Shown: one piece after another, positions 17,564 through 26,555 of the stretch
Layout: each line of letters starts with the position of its first letter
How positions within the stretch are numbered: position 1 is the stretch's first letter
Notes under the pieces: generated by a model
Seen by the model: only the letters and a program-made list of their open reading frames with translations
What the model was told of the DNA's origin: nothing
Databases searched by the model: none
Program-made: the position numbers and the translations under genes
Source of the DNA: Phytopseudomonas seleniipraecipitans
Lineage (GTDB): Bacteria; Pseudomonadota; Gammaproteobacteria; Pseudomonadales; Pseudomonadaceae
Length of the DNA: 64,000 nucleotides
Direction: 5' to 3'
NCBI RefSeq assembly: GCF_900102335.1
Contig: NZ_FNBM01000001.1
Location: 372,001 to 436,000, forward strand

Positions 17564-17762
17564 GTGTCAAAGATTAACTGGCTGCCAATTGGCATGAATT
17601 CGCAACTTTGGATGAGTGGTAATTTTGTCTGTCCAGTAGCGCGTTGACTCCTATATTGCCTGGTTCGCAGGCACGCTTTGTTGTTAGCCACGGCAGCTGA
17701 GAAACAGACATAAACGCCGCGTCGCCCGGCTCAGGAGGCCGCTGCGACGAATCGCAGGCATA

Positions 17763-17790
17763 AAAAAACCGGCTAAAGAGCCGGTTTTTT
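17763..17790. terminator. Terminator of the pyrC-rnt-argC operon
   Basis: AAAAAACCGGCT and AGCCGGTTTTTT form a perfect 12-base stem with a four-base loop, beginning 15 bases beyond the argC stop. The rest of the 17504-17804 gap holds the bfd promoter and nothing else that I recognise. Confidence 0.88.
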
Positions 17791-17804
17791 GTCATGCCGC
17801 AGGG

Positions 17805-18737
17805 TCAGTCAATCTGCGTGCATAGCCCTTCGTCCAGGCCGAGCATGATATTCAGGTTCTGCACCGCAGCTCCCGAAGCCCCTTTGCCTAGATTGTCGAG
17901 TTTGGCGACCAGAAGTGCCTGCTTGCCGCTGCTCGCGCCGTAAACCTGCAACTCGGCCCGATTGCTGCCGTTTAGACCGTGTGGGGTAATGAACGGCGCT
18001 GTATCAGCCGGGATTTCGTTGTAGGGCAGGACCTGCACGAACTGCTCGCCCTGGTAATAGGCGCTCAAGGCTTTTTGCAGGTCGACGCCGTCGCTGTCTT
18101 GCAGTGGAATCATCACCAGCATGCCCTGGTCATAGCTGCCGACCGCAGGCTGGAAGATCGGTCGCGCTTGCAGTCCGCTCCAATGCTGAATTTCCGGGAT
18201 GTGCTTGTGATCGAAGCCCAGGCCGTAGGCAGCGTAGACCGGTGCGTCATCCTGCTGATAGCGCTCGACCATCTTGGTGCCGCCGCCGGTATAGCCCGAT
18301 ATGGCGTTGATGCAGAGTTCGCGATTCGCGCCCAGCAGGCCTGCTTCGATCAGCGGCCGCAGCAGCAGGATGGCGCCAGTGGCGTAGCAGCCCGGGTTAC
18401 TCACCGCCGCGGCTTTGGCGATGGCTTCGCGTTGACCCTTGGCCAGTTCCGCCATGCCGAACACCCAGTCGCTCGCCGTGCGGTGTGCGGAACTGGCATC
18501 CAGCACCCGGCAACCGACTTCGCGGGCTTGAAGAGCGGTTTCCTTGGCGGCATCGTCCGGCAGGCACAGTACGGTTACGTCGACCGAGCGCATCAGCGCG
18601 AGCTTGGCGTCTGCATCGCGGCGTTTGTCATGGTCGATGGTGACCACGTCGATCTGCGGGTGGTTGGCCAAGCGCTGACGAATCTGCAGACCCGTGGTGC
18701 CGGCCTGCCCATCAATGAAGATCTGATATTTTTTCAT
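17805..18737 (-). CDS. argC: N-acetyl-gamma-glutamyl-phosphate reductase, short (type 2) form
   Basis: ArgC reduces N-acetylglutamyl phosphate to the semialdehyde with NADPH in arginine synthesis. The 310-residue product has the dinucleotide-binding GQAGTTG (10-16) and catalytic SNPGCYAT with Cys117. The short length and the IFIDGQAGTTGLQIRQRL opening mark the type 2 family, distinct from the longer type 1 ArgC common in pseudomonads. I start it at ATG 18737; a GTG at 18746 would overlap the rnt stop. It is the last gene of a tight pyrC-rnt-argC unit. Confidence 0.92.
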   Translation of the reverse strand: MKKYQIFIDGQAGTTGLQIRQRLANHPQIDVVTIDHDKRRDADAKLALMRSVDVTVLCLPDDAAKETALQAREVGCRVLDASSAHRTASDWVFGMAELAKGQREAIAKAAAVSNPGCYATGAILLLRPLIEAGLLGANRELCINAISGYTGGGTKMVERYQQDDAPVYAAYGLGFDHKHIPEIQHWSGLQARPIFQPAVGSYDQGMLVMIPLQDSDGVDLQKALSAYYQGEQFVQVLPYNEIPADTAPFITPHGLNGSNRAELQVYGASSGKQALLVAKLDNLGKGASGAAVQNLNIMLGLDEGLCTQID

Positions 18738-18742
18738 GGCAC

Positions 18743-19417
18743 TCACTCGTCGAAGTCTTCCCAGCCGCCCATTTCCTTCCAGCGATTGACGATGCCGCAG
18801 AACAGCTCGGCGGTCTTCTCGGTGTCATAGCGGGCGGAGTGGGCTTCACGGCCGTCGAACTCGATGCCGGCGGCCTGGCACGCCTTGGCCAGCACGGTTT
18901 GCCCGTAGGCGAGGCCGGCGAGGCTGGCGGTATCGAAGCTGGAGAACGGGTGGAAGGGGTTGCGCTTGAGGTCGCAGCGAGCAACCGCGGCATTCAGAAA
19001 GCCCAGGTCGAAGCTGCTGTTGTGGCCGACTAGAATCGCGCGCTTGCAGCCATTGGCCTTTAGCGACTTGCGCAGACCACGGAAAATCTCGGTCAGCGCG
19101 TGCTCTTCGCTCACTGCCATGCGCAGCGGGTGATCGAGTTTGATGCCGGTGAACTCAAGCGCCGCCTGCTCGATATTGGCGCCTTCGAACGGCTCGACCC
19201 GGAAGAAATGCGTGTGGTCCGGGTACAGGAAGCCGCTCTCGTCCATGCCGATGGTGGTGGCAGCGATTTCCAGCAGGGCATCGGTGGCGCTGTTGAAGCC
19301 ACCGGTCTCGACATCCACGACCACCGGCAGGTAACCGCGAAAACGCGCCGCCATGGGGTGGCGCGGGCCGCTGCTGCCTGATTGTTCCTGATCGTCTTCG
19401 TACTGTTCTTCGCTCAT
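18743..19417 (-). CDS. rnt: Ribonuclease T
   Basis: RNase T is a DEDD-family 3'-to-5' exoribonuclease that trims tRNA and other stable RNA ends and acts on the tRNA CCA end. The 224-residue protein shows Exo [10 protein letters not shown] (Asp35, Glu37), Exo II around [13 protein letters not shown] and Exo [17 protein letters not shown]. The ATG at 19417 overlaps the pyrC stop by four bases (ATGA), so translation is probably coupled. Confidence 0.95.
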   Translation of the reverse strand: MSEEQYEDDQEQSGSSGPRHPMAARFRGYLPVVVDVETGGFNSATDALLEIAATTIGMDESGFLYPDHTHFFRVEPFEGANIEQAALEFTGIKLDHPLRMAVSEEHALTEIFRGLRKSLKANGCKRAILVGHNSSFDLGFLNAAVARCDLKRNPFHPFSSFDTASLAGLAYGQTVLAKACQAAGIEFDGREAHSARYDTEKTAELFCGIVNRWKEMGGWEDFDE

Positions 19418-20460
19418 TGACCAGCCTCCAGCAGGCGCCAGCGCAGCGATTCGCCTGCTCGCAAGGGGATTACCGTCTGCTCGCCAAAAGGCAGGCTGGC
19501 CGGTGCGTTCCACGCTTCACGCACCAGGGTAATGGTGTCGGTGTTGCGCGGCAGAGCATAGAAGTCGGGGCCAAAGTGGCTGGCAAAGGCTTCCAGTTTA
19601 TCCAGCGCGCCGCGTTGCTCGAAGGCTTCGGCATACAGCTCGATGGCGGCATAGGCGGTGTAACAACCGGCGCAGCCGCAGGCGTTTTCCTTGGCATGGC
19701 GCGCGTGCGGCGCAGAATCGGTGCCGAGGAAGAACTTCGGATTGCCGCTGGTGGCCGCGTCGAGCAGCGCTTCCTGATGCGTATTGCGCTTGAGGATCGG
19801 CAGGCAATAGAAGTGCGGGCGAATGCCGCCAACCAGCATGTGGTTGCGGTTGTATAACAGGTGCTGGGGCGTGATGGTGGCACCGACGTTAGCGGGCGCC
19901 TCCTTGACGAACTGCGCAGCGTCGCCGGTGGTGATGTGTTCGAACACCACTTTCAAGGTCGGGAATCGCTCGACCAGACGGCGCATGTGTTCGTCGATAA
20001 AGGCCTTCTCGCGGTCGAAAACGTCGACCTCGGCGCGGGTAACCTCGCCGTGCACCAGCAGCGGCATACCGGTTTCCGCCAGGGCTTCCAGCGCACCCGT
20101 GATGGTGTCCAGGCTCGTGACGCCGGAATCGGAGTTGGTGGTCGCGCCCGCCGGGTACATCTTGGCGGCATAGACGAAACCGCTGGCCTTGGCCGCACGG
20201 ATGTCGTCACCGGTGGTGCGGTCGGTGAGGTAGAGCACCATCAGCGGTTCAAACTGGCTGCCGGATGGCCGCGCGGCGAGGATGCGCTGACGGTAGTCGC
20301 CAGCCTCGGCGGCATTGCGCACCGGCGGCACCAGATTGGGCATGATGATCGCGCGGGCAAAGGTGCGGGCAACATCGGCGACGGTGTGCGGCAGTACCGC
20401 GCCATCGCGCAGGTGGATGTGCCAGTCGTCAGGACGCAGCAGGGTGATGCGGTCGGTCAT
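19414..20460 (-). CDS. pyrC: Dihydroorotase, PyrC type
   Basis: PyrC closes N-carbamoyl-aspartate to dihydroorotate, the third step of pyrimidine synthesis. The 348-residue enzyme has the zinc ligands His14 and His16 with Arg18 in [10 protein letters not shown], the carboxylated-lysine segment [13 protein letters not shown] and a late [13 protein letters not shown] metal/catalytic motif. The start at 20460 ([16 protein letters not shown]) matches the class I enzyme; a longer frame reaches 20523 but adds residues not typical of the family. First gene of the overlapping pyrC-rnt-argC unit, divergent from motY. Confidence 0.95.
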   Translation of the reverse strand: MTDRITLLRPDDWHIHLRDGAVLPHTVADVARTFARAIIMPNLVPPVRNAAEAGDYRQRILAARPSGSQFEPLMVLYLTDRTTGDDIRAAKASGFVYAAKMYPAGATTNSDSGVTSLDTITGALEALAETGMPLLVHGEVTRAEVDVFDREKAFIDEHMRRLVERFPTLKVVFEHITTGDAAQFVKEAPANVGATITPQHLLYNRNHMLVGGIRPHFYCLPILKRNTHQEALLDAATSGNPKFFLGTDSAPHARHAKENACGCAGCYTAYAAIELYAEAFEQRGALDKLEAFASHFGPDFYALPRNTDTITLVREAWNAPASLPFGEQTVIPLRAGESLRWRLLEAGQ

Positions 20461-20610
20461 TGAGGCTTCCAGGCGGGGGCGAAACATGCCCGGAATGCTA
20501 CCGGAAAAGGCCGGCGGGGGCACGCCGCAGATCGGCTCCCTCGCCGCTCAAGTTTTCCTCGCGGCCACCGATACCCACAGGGAACGTTGTATTTTCTTGT
20601 GGAGCCCGCT

Positions 20611-21543
20611 GTGCGCCAGCCCTTTTTCCTTATCGTCGGTTTGCTAGCCGGCGCAGGCCTGAGTCTGCCTGCGACCGCGATCAGCTTCCAGACTCGTCTG
20701 GAAAAGGTCGAGTGGCAGGTCGCCGGTGACCAGTTCGAATGCCGCCTGATCCAGCCGATCACCGATTTCGGTGCCGGTGAGTTCGTGCGCCGCGCGGGTG
20801 AGCAGGCGACCTTTCGGTTGCAGGCGCGTGAGCGCTGGCTCGGCAATGGGTCGGCAACGCTGCTGGCAGCGGCAGCGCCATGGCAGCCGGGGCGCGGCGA
20901 TATCAACCTCGGGGTAGTCAGCTTGGGCAGCGGCGAGGTTGCGTTCAATAGCAACCAAGAGCAGGCCGGACGCTTGTTGACCGGGTTACTAGAGGGGCGC
21001 AGCCCGCTGGTACGTCATCGCAGCTCGATGGGCGGTGAGAGCCTTGAAGTGCGCCTGCTGCCGGTGCGTTTTCGCAAAGCGTACGACGATTATCTGAATT
21101 GCACCGCCAAGCTACTGCCGGTTAATTTCGATCAGGTGCGGCAAACCGTCGTCGGCTTTCCTGATGGCGGGGCAGAGCTCGATCCCATGGCCAAGGCCAA
21201 GCTGGAAATCATCCTTGATTTCATGAAGGCCGACCCGGCTGTTAACCGTATCGAGCTGGATGGCCACTCTGACAACAGTGGCAACCGCCTGACCAATCGG
21301 GACCTGTCACGCCGCCGCGCGCTGGCGGTGCTGGAGTACCTCAAGGCCCAGGGCGTGCCCGAAGAGCGCATCGTCATGCGTTTCCATGGTGAGCGTTATC
21401 CGCTGGCGCCCAACAACACCGCGGCCAATCGCAACAAGAACCGTCGGGTCTCGATACGCCTGGAAAAGGTTCCGCAAGCGCCTGTGCAGCCTACCGAGCA
21501 GGCGGCCCCAGCGGTGCCTGCCACACCCGCGGCGACGTCCTGA
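20611..21543 (+). CDS. motY: Flagellar stator-associated protein MotY
   Basis: MotY forms the periplasmic T ring that holds the sodium/proton-driven stators around the flagellar basal body. The 310-residue protein has a signal peptide, a MotY-specific N-terminal domain (FQTRLEKVEWQVAGDQFECRL) and a C-terminal OmpA-like peptidoglycan-binding domain (ELDGHSDNSGNRLTNRDLSRRRA). A Pro/Ala-rich tail ends the protein. The likely start is GTG 20611, eight bases after TGGAG. It lies between pyrC and argG, as in P. aeruginosa, away from the main flagellar loci. Confidence 0.88.
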   Translation: MRQPFFLIVGLLAGAGLSLPATAISFQTRLEKVEWQVAGDQFECRLIQPITDFGAGEFVRRAGEQATFRLQARERWLGNGSATLLAAAAPWQPGRGDINLGVVSLGSGEVAFNSNQEQAGRLLTGLLEGRSPLVRHRSSMGGESLEVRLLPVRFRKAYDDYLNCTAKLLPVNFDQVRQTVVGFPDGGAELDPMAKAKLEIILDFMKADPAVNRIELDGHSDNSGNRLTNRDLSRRRALAVLEYLKAQGVPEERIVMRFHGERYPLAPNNTAANRNKNRRVSIRLEKVPQAPVQPTEQAAPAVPATPAATS

Positions 21544-21642
21544 TTCTGTCGCCTTAGTGCCATAGCCTGTCGCACCCCTGTAAATCCTGGGCCATGGGCA
21601 GTAGAATCACGGGCTTTTCGCACAACCCGTGGAGTGGATGGC

Positions 21643-22860
21643 ATGGCGGACGTCAAAAAGGTAGTTCTGGCCTATTCCGGTGGCCTGGACACCTCGGTGA
21701 TCCTCAAGTGGCTGCAAGATACCTATAACTGTGAAGTGGTGACCTTCACCGCCGATCTCGGTCAGGGCGAAGAGGTCGAGCCGGCCCGCGCCAAGGCCAA
21801 GGCCATGGGCGTCAAGGAAATCTACATCGACGACCTGCGCGAAGAGTTCGTACGCGACTTCGTCTACCCGATGTTCCGCGCCAACACCGTTTACGAAGGC
21901 GAGTACCTGCTGGGTACTTCCATCGCCCGTCCGCTGATCGCCAAGCGCCTGATCGAGATTGCCAACGAGACCGGCGCCGACGCCATCTCCCACGGTGCGA
22001 CCGGCAAGGGCAACGACCAGGTCCGCTTCGAACTCGGTGCCTATGCGCTGAAGCCTGGCGTGAAAGTGATCGCGCCGTGGCGCGAGTGGGACCTGCTGTC
22101 GCGCGAGAAGCTGATGGACTACGCCGAGAAGCACGCCATCCCGATCGAGCGCCACGGCAAGAAGAAGTCGCCGTATTCCATGGATGCCAACCTGCTGCAC
22201 ATCTCCTACGAAGGTGGTGTGCTGGAAGACACCTGGACCGAGCACGAAGAGGACATGTGGAAATGGACTGTCTCTCCCGAGGCAGCGCCGGACGCACCGA
22301 CCTACATCGAGCTGACCTACCGTAAAGGCGACATCGTCGCTATCGACGGCAAGGACATGAGCCCGGCCACCGTGCTGGCTGAGCTGAACCGCATTGGCGG
22401 CGAGAACGGCATCGGTCGTCTGGACATCGTCGAGAACCGTTTCGTCGGTATGAAGTCCCGTGGCTGCTACGAAACCCCAGGCGGCACCATCATGCTGCGT
22501 GGCCACCGCGCCATTGAGTCGATCACCCTGGACCGCGAAGTCGCTCACCTCAAAGACGAGCTGATGCCCAAGTACGCCAGCCTGATCTACAACGGCTTCT
22601 GGTGGAGCCCTGAGCGCCTGATGCTGCAACAGATGATCGACGCATCCCAGGCCAGCGTGAACGGCGTGGTTCGCCTGAAACTGTACAAGGGCAACGTCAC
22701 CGTGACCGGCCGCAAGTCCGACGACTCGCTGTTCGATGCCAATATCGCTACCTTCGAAGAAGACGGCGGCGCGTACAACCAGGCTGACGCGGCGGGCTTC
22801 ATCAAGCTCAATGCGCTGCGCCTGCGCATTGCTGCAGGCAAGGATCGCAAGCTGCTGTAA
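21643..22860 (+). CDS. argG: Argininosuccinate synthase
   Basis: ArgG joins citrulline and aspartate with ATP hydrolysis to make argininosuccinate, the penultimate arginine step. The 405-residue enzyme carries the N-type ATP pyrophosphatase loop AYSGGLDTS (10-18), the [15 protein letters not shown] citrulline/ATP motif and the YETPGGTI segment. The ATG at 21643 follows GGAG with eight bases of spacing. A hairpin terminator follows the stop. Confidence 0.98.
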   Translation: MADVKKVVLAYSGGLDTSVILKWLQDTYNCEVVTFTADLGQGEEVEPARAKAKAMGVKEIYIDDLREEFVRDFVYPMFRANTVYEGEYLLGTSIARPLIAKRLIEIANETGADAISHGATGKGNDQVRFELGAYALKPGVKVIAPWREWDLLSREKLMDYAEKHAIPIERHGKKKSPYSMDANLLHISYEGGVLEDTWTEHEEDMWKWTVSPEAAPDAPTYIELTYRKGDIVAIDGKDMSPATVLAELNRIGGENGIGRLDIVENRFVGMKSRGCYETPGGTIMLRGHRAIESITLDREVAHLKDELMPKYASLIYNGFWWSPERLMLQQMIDASQASVNGVVRLKLYKGNVTVTGRKSDDSLFDANIATFEEDGGAYNQADAAGFIKLNALRLRIAAGKDRKLL

Positions 22861-22877
22861 CGGCTAGCGTCTCGATC

Positions 22878-22913
22878 CACACCGGGCCCTGCAATCGTCA
22901 GGGCTGCGGTGTG
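22878..22913 (+). terminator. Terminator of argG
   Basis: CACACCG and CGGTGTG enclose an inner CCCTG/CAGGG stem; the downstream sequence ATTGTTCT is moderately T-rich. Nothing else is recognised between here and 23080. Confidence 0.65.
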
Positions 22914-23079
22914 TGATTGTTCTAACGTCGTTCACCCACATTCCGACTATTCGGCTCCCTTGGCGGTTTCGCTACAGGGCCGCTGGCGCGTGGGCAGAAG
23001 ATTTTTACAGGTGAGTGGCGGGGCGTGCGGAGCCAGTCGCACCAGGCCAGGCGCTCGCCCGGCTGCTGGTGCAAGGGGA

Positions 23080-23421
23080 TCAGGCGTTGCGGGTGAGCGG
23101 TTGCTGGTCGAACTCGACGCCGGCCAGGCCGTTGCTGATAAGCGCGCGGATATTGGCGTGGTCAGTGCCGTCCGGGGTGGCCAATACACTGCGATAGTGT
23201 TCGCCGAAGCACTGCAGGGCTTCCTGGTCACTCAGGCCTTCGAGCAGGGCCAGGCCAAGGGTCTTGCACGAACCTTCGTTTTGCCCGGCAGCGTTGGCTA
23301 CTTCACCGTTACGAAAAGCGCTGGGCTGGTACGCGTAGTGTTCGGCGACGAAGGCCAGGGTTTCGGCAAAGGCGAAGTGCTCGCCGCTCAGGCGGGCACG
23401 GAAGTCGTTCAGGTGGCTCAT
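23080..23421 (-). CDS. HopJ-type family protein
   Basis: The 113-residue protein begins MSHLNDFRARLSGEHFAF and contains YAYQPSAFRNGEVANAAGQNEGSCK, the family core. Pfam names the family after HopJ, once listed as a type III effector of P. syringae, but it is widespread in bacteria without secretion systems and is small and cytoplasmic-looking. It overlaps the upstream DUF1244 gene by four bases (ATGA), so the two products are probably made together. I would not call it an effector here. Confidence 0.85.
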   Translation of the reverse strand: MSHLNDFRARLSGEHFAFAETLAFVAEHYAYQPSAFRNGEVANAAGQNEGSCKTLGLALLEGLSDQEALQCFGEHYRSVLATPDGTDHANIRALISNGLAGVEFDQQPLTRNA

Positions 23422-23720
23422 GCGGTTCCTTTCGGGTTCTTGGCGTTGAAAGCGGCCTTTTGATCGGCGCTGGCTTCGGTCTGATACTTGGCCTTCCACT
23501 CGGCGTAGGGCATGCCGTACACCTCTTCGCGGGCTTGATCCGGGGTGATGGCAATATCCAGATCGTCGGCTGCGGCCTTGTACCACTTGGACAGGCAGTT
23601 GCGGCAGAAGCCAGCCAGGTTCATCAGGTCGATGTTCTGTACGTCTGGCCGTTCGCGCAGGTGTTGAACCAGGCGGCGGTAGGCGGCAGCTTCCAGTTCG
23701 AGGCGTTCTTGATCATTCAT
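23418..23720 (-). CDS. DUF1244 protein
   Basis: A 100-residue protein with the family hallmark GFCRNCLSKWY, two cysteines three apart that could bind metal, followed by PDQAREEVYGMPYAEWKAKYQ. Structures of the family show a small helical dimer without known activity. The ATG at 23720 has a purine-rich leader (GCAGAGAGCATCGCC). Coupled by overlap to the HopJ-family gene downstream. Confidence 0.85.
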   Translation of the reverse strand: MNDQERLELEAAAYRRLVQHLRERPDVQNIDLMNLAGFCRNCLSKWYKAAADDLDIAITPDQAREEVYGMPYAEWKAKYQTEASADQKAAFNAKNPKGTA

Positions 23721-23807
23721 GGCGATGCTCTCTGCGGGGAGTGGCTGCGATGATAAAAGCCCGCACGCAGGTCGGCAACCGGGCCGGCCTGCGGTGCTGT
23801 GCAAGCG

Positions 23808-24179
23808 TCAGCGGTGGCCGGCTAGGGTGATCGACACCGACTCGGCGAAGCGCAGCGCGTGAGGCTTGTCGACTTCCACTTCCGCGTAACGCACCGAGTC
23901 GTGCGCCATCACCAGGTCAAGGATCTCCTGAGTCAGGCGCTCCAGCAGGGCGAAGCGGTTGCCCTCGACGTGGCTGATGATGGCCTTGGTGATGGTGCGA
24001 TAGTTGAGGGCGTGATCGATGTCGTTGTCGCGTACCGCATCGACCGCTGGATAGAGGATGGTCAGGTTGATCAACACGTCCTGCTTGTTGTTGATCTCCT
24101 CTTCCTTGATACCGATGAAGGTACGCAGGCGCAAATCCTTGACGCGAATGCGCGCCATGCCGGGTTCCAATCTGGGCAT
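23808..24179 (-). CDS. folX: Dihydroneopterin triphosphate 2'-epimerase
   Basis: FolX changes 7,8-dihydroneopterin triphosphate to the monapterin isomer. The 123-residue protein belongs to the FolB/FolX T-fold family ([19 protein letters not shown] at the N-terminus, [12 protein letters not shown] and [15 protein letters not shown] later). Placement behind folE and folM, and the sequence itself, favour FolX over the folate enzyme FolB. With FolM and FolE it would make tetrahydromonapterin, the cofactor of Pseudomonas phenylalanine hydroxylase. GGAG of the folE end serves as ribosome site. Confidence 0.9.
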   Translation of the reverse strand: MPRLEPGMARIRVKDLRLRTFIGIKEEEINNKQDVLINLTILYPAVDAVRDNDIDHALNYRTITKAIISHVEGNRFALLERLTQEILDLVMAHDSVRYAEVEVDKPHALRFAESVSITLAGHR

Positions 24180-24181
24180 CG

Positions 24182-24742
24182 TTACTTGCTCCGTCCGATC
24201 AGTTGCAGGAATTCGTGACGGGTATTGTAGGACTCACGGAACGCACCGAGCATCACCGAGGTGCTCATTACCGAGTTCTGTTTCTCTACACCGCGCATCA
24301 TCATGCACATGTGCTGTGCCTCGATCACCACTGCAACGCCGGCTGCCTGGGTGACTTCCTCGATGGCACTGGCGATCTGCCGAGTGAGATTTTCCTGGAT
24401 CTGCAGCCGGCGCGCATACATGTCGACGATGCGCGCGATCTTCGACAAGCCCAGCACCTTGCCGGTGGGGATGTAGGCCACATGCGCTTTGCCGATAAAG
24501 GGCAGCAGGTGGTGCTCGCACAGCGAATACAGTTCGACGTCCTTGACGATCACCATCTCGTCACTCTCGGAGCTGAACAACGCACCGTTGACGACTTCCT
24601 GCAGGCTTTTCTCGTAGCCGTTGCACAGGTACTGCATGGCCTTGGCAGCGCGCTTGGGCGTATCCAGCAGGCCTTCGCGTTCAGGGTTCTCACCGATGCC
24701 GAGGAGGATTTCGCGGTAATGGTTGGGCAGTAATGGGTTCAT
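24182..24742 (-). CDS. folE: GTP cyclohydrolase I
   Basis: FolE converts GTP to 7,8-dihydroneopterin triphosphate, entry to folate and pterin synthesis. The 186-residue protein shows the zinc motif [26 protein letters not shown] and [10 protein letters not shown], with its second zinc cysteine. ATG 24742 has GAGG eight bases upstream; ATG 24748 is too close to that site. It lies between folM and folX in a three-gene pterin operon, which in P. aeruginosa is a second folE locus separate from the main folate genes. Confidence 0.93.
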   Translation of the reverse strand: MNPLLPNHYREILLGIGENPEREGLLDTPKRAAKAMQYLCNGYEKSLQEVVNGALFSSESDEMVIVKDVELYSLCEHHLLPFIGKAHVAYIPTGKVLGLSKIARIVDMYARRLQIQENLTRQIASAIEEVTQAAGVAVVIEAQHMCMMMRGVEKQNSVMSTSVMLGAFRESYNTRHEFLQLIGRSK

Positions 24743-24762
24743 CTTCATATCCTCGCGGCGCC

Positions 24763-25473
24763 TCACTTGAGGTGGCGGCCGCCGTTCACGGTCAGGGTGG
24801 TGCCAGTGATGTACGGGGTATCCAACAGATAACGCAGGCTCTGGTAAACCACATCGGGACCTGGCTCGAAGCCCAGCGCGGATTTTTTCAGGGCTTTGCT
24901 TCGGTATTCGGCATCGTCGTCGGGGTTGAACATCAGCAAGGCCGGGGCGATGCCGTTGACCTTGATGTGCGGTGCGAAGCGCGCCGCGAACGACAGGGTG
25001 AGGCTGTCCAGCCCGGCTTTGGTGGCGCAATAGGCGGGGCGATTGCCGCTGCCCTTGCGCACCACGTCATCGCTGATGTGGATGATGTCAGCACGTTCGC
25101 TTCGCTGCAGCAGCGCGGCGCCATGCAGGTTGATCAGGTACGGCGCAAGCATGTGCACGGTGAACAATTGCTGGAAAGCCGCGGCTTCTTCACCGGGGGC
25201 TTCGGCGAACCAGGCCGAGGCGTTATGAACGATCGCGCGCAGTGCATCGGTGTGGGCCTTCAGCTGCTCGATAAAGGCGAGAATGCTGGTTTCGTTGGTG
25301 AAGTCGGCATGCAGTGTCAGCGCACCGCGCGCGCGCAACGTTTCCAGCTCGGGCTTTTCGCTGCGGTAGGTGACGATCAGTGAATGGCCGTCATCGAGTA
25401 GCCGCTCGGCACAATGCAGGCCGACACGTTGGCTGGCGCCGGTGATCAGGATCGGGGCGTTGGTAACGCTCAT
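24763..25473 (-). CDS. folM: Dihydromonapterin reductase
   Basis: A 236-residue short-chain dehydrogenase with NADP-binding TGASQRVG (residues ~11-18) and catalytic YCATKAG; the HNASAWF segment replaces the usual NNAG and is typical of FolM. It reduces dihydromonapterin to tetrahydromonapterin and has weak dihydrofolate reductase activity in E. coli. The start at 25473 ([15 protein letters not shown]) fits the fold; the frame is open to 25539. First gene of folM-folE-folX. Confidence 0.88.
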   Translation of the reverse strand: MSVTNAPILITGASQRVGLHCAERLLDDGHSLIVTYRSEKPELETLRARGALTLHADFTNETSILAFIEQLKAHTDALRAIVHNASAWFAEAPGEEAAAFQQLFTVHMLAPYLINLHGAALLQRSERADIIHISDDVVRKGSGNRPAYCATKAGLDSLTLSFAARFAPHIKVNGIAPALLMFNPDDDAEYRSKALKKSALGFEPGPDVVYQSLRYLLDTPYITGTTLTVNGGRHLK

Positions 25474-25532
25474 GGGCAATTCGTCGAGAGTGAACGAGGG
25501 AAAGGCGCCGCGATAGAGGTCGTTGGCCTGGC

Positions 25533-25580
25533 TGTACAAAGTTATAGCAGCGGCGAAAGCTGTACAACCCTTCGTATAAT
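25533..25580. promoter_or_regulatory. Candidate LitR-type operator upstream of folM
   Basis: TGTACA occurs at 25533-25538 and again at 25561-25566, with GTATAAT at 25574-25580. On the minus strand the two copies read TTGTACA. The arrangement GTACA-N7-GTATAA resembles GTACA-N6-GTATAA before the MerR gene (26504-26522). The link to that regulator is inference. Confidence 0.4.
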
Positions 25581-25627
25581 GTGGGAATGCGAGGCGCCAT
25601 GGCCTTAATGGCCATGGCGCTGCCAGC

Positions 25628-26200
25628 TCAGCGGCTGGTGGAGGGGATGATGCGACGCAGAATGCCGGCCGGGCGGCTGCCTTGCAGCCAGGGAGCCAGC
25701 AAGCGAGTGACCAGGGGAATGAACAGATAGGTCATCAGCGGCGTCAGCGCCAGGGTGCTGAGCAGAACGCGCGTCACCAGCGGCACGTCCGACAGCAGAT
25801 CGCCGAACAGCACGTTGAAAGCCAGGGACACAGGGAAGAATGCCAGCCAGATGGCGATGGTCTGCTTCCAGCGGGGCGGCTGGCGTTGCCCGCTACCGAA
25901 CCAGGCGTCTATACCGAGGGCGCGCTGCTCATGGGGCTGCGCAAACAAGCCCTTGCCGCGATCAAGCCAGGCACGACGGGACGCCGAATGCTCCCAAGCC
26001 GCCATGGTCTGTTCGTCGGTAAACCGGAACACCATCTGGAACTCGTCGTCACCTGCAGGTGGGGCGAGAACGCCTGAGCCCAGGTAACCCGGAAAATCGG
26101 TGGCCAGTTGTTCGCCCTCACGCAGCCAGGCGATGAAATCGTGATAACGCCCGTTAGCAACACGGCGCGCCACCATTAGGGTGACCGGTTCGGTAGACAT
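25628..26200 (-). CDS. Antibiotic-biosynthesis-monooxygenase-like domain fused to a membrane anchor
   Basis: Residues 1-105 form an ABM/EthD-like ferredoxin fold (VTLMVARRVANGRYHDFIAWL, GYLGSGVLAPP, FRFTDEQTMAAWEHSASRRAWL); residues ~125-180 hold two or three hydrophobic helices (WLAFFPVSLAFNVLFGDL, LLSTLALTPLMTYLFIPLV). The protein is thus likely tethered in the inner membrane, unlike plain ABM proteins. ATG 26200 has AGGAG seven bases upstream. It is divergent from the LitR-like gene and beside the pterin operon, and could belong to the same regulon. Substrate unknown. Confidence 0.75.
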   Translation of the reverse strand: MSTEPVTLMVARRVANGRYHDFIAWLREGEQLATDFPGYLGSGVLAPPAGDDEFQMVFRFTDEQTMAAWEHSASRRAWLDRGKGLFAQPHEQRALGIDAWFGSGQRQPPRWKQTIAIWLAFFPVSLAFNVLFGDLLSDVPLVTRVLLSTLALTPLMTYLFIPLVTRLLAPWLQGSRPAGILRRIIPSTSR

Positions 26201-26555
26201 CGTGTATCTCCTGCTGCTGAGCACCTGACCCGGGTAGGGTCGAGGCGAAGTCCGCGACTCGGGGTGGTGAGTCGTGGCTTGTTTGCAGCAAGGATTATTC
26301 CTGTTTTTGGAAAATAAGCCAGGGCTGTCTAAAAGTGTGATGGCGGGCTGCTCAAAGCCGCCATTTACAAGGGGTACAGGGCTATACCGCTGATCATCGG
26401 GTCGCGCGGGATTGGGCGGCAGTGGTGCGTTGATCGGGCTCTTTGCGGTGCGTCTTTAGGGGCGCGTTGCACGATAGCCGATCACAACCGCGATGCTGTG
26501 TCGTTGTACAGGCTTTGTATAAGTAACGGGTAGGTACTCGAAAGCTGGAGTAGAC
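26201..26555. promoter_or_regulatory. Divergent control region between the ABM gene and the LitR-like gene
   Basis: This 355-base gap has no gene that I recognise. It holds the promoters of both flanking genes, an AT-rich stretch near 26290-26310, and the TTGTACA/TTGTATAA pair described separately. Confidence 0.55.
26504..26522 (+). promoter_or_regulatory. Candidate autoregulatory operator of the LitR-like regulator
   Basis: TTGTACA-GGCT-TTGTATAA is a direct repeat with an 11-base period, the geometry of CarH/LitR operators. It lies 34-52 bases upstream of the regulator's start codon. Confidence 0.45.

Noticed and set aside
23080..23421. Type III effector (HopJ)
   Set aside because: The family is widespread outside type III systems, no secretion genes are near, and the gene is coupled to a housekeeping-like DUF1244 gene.
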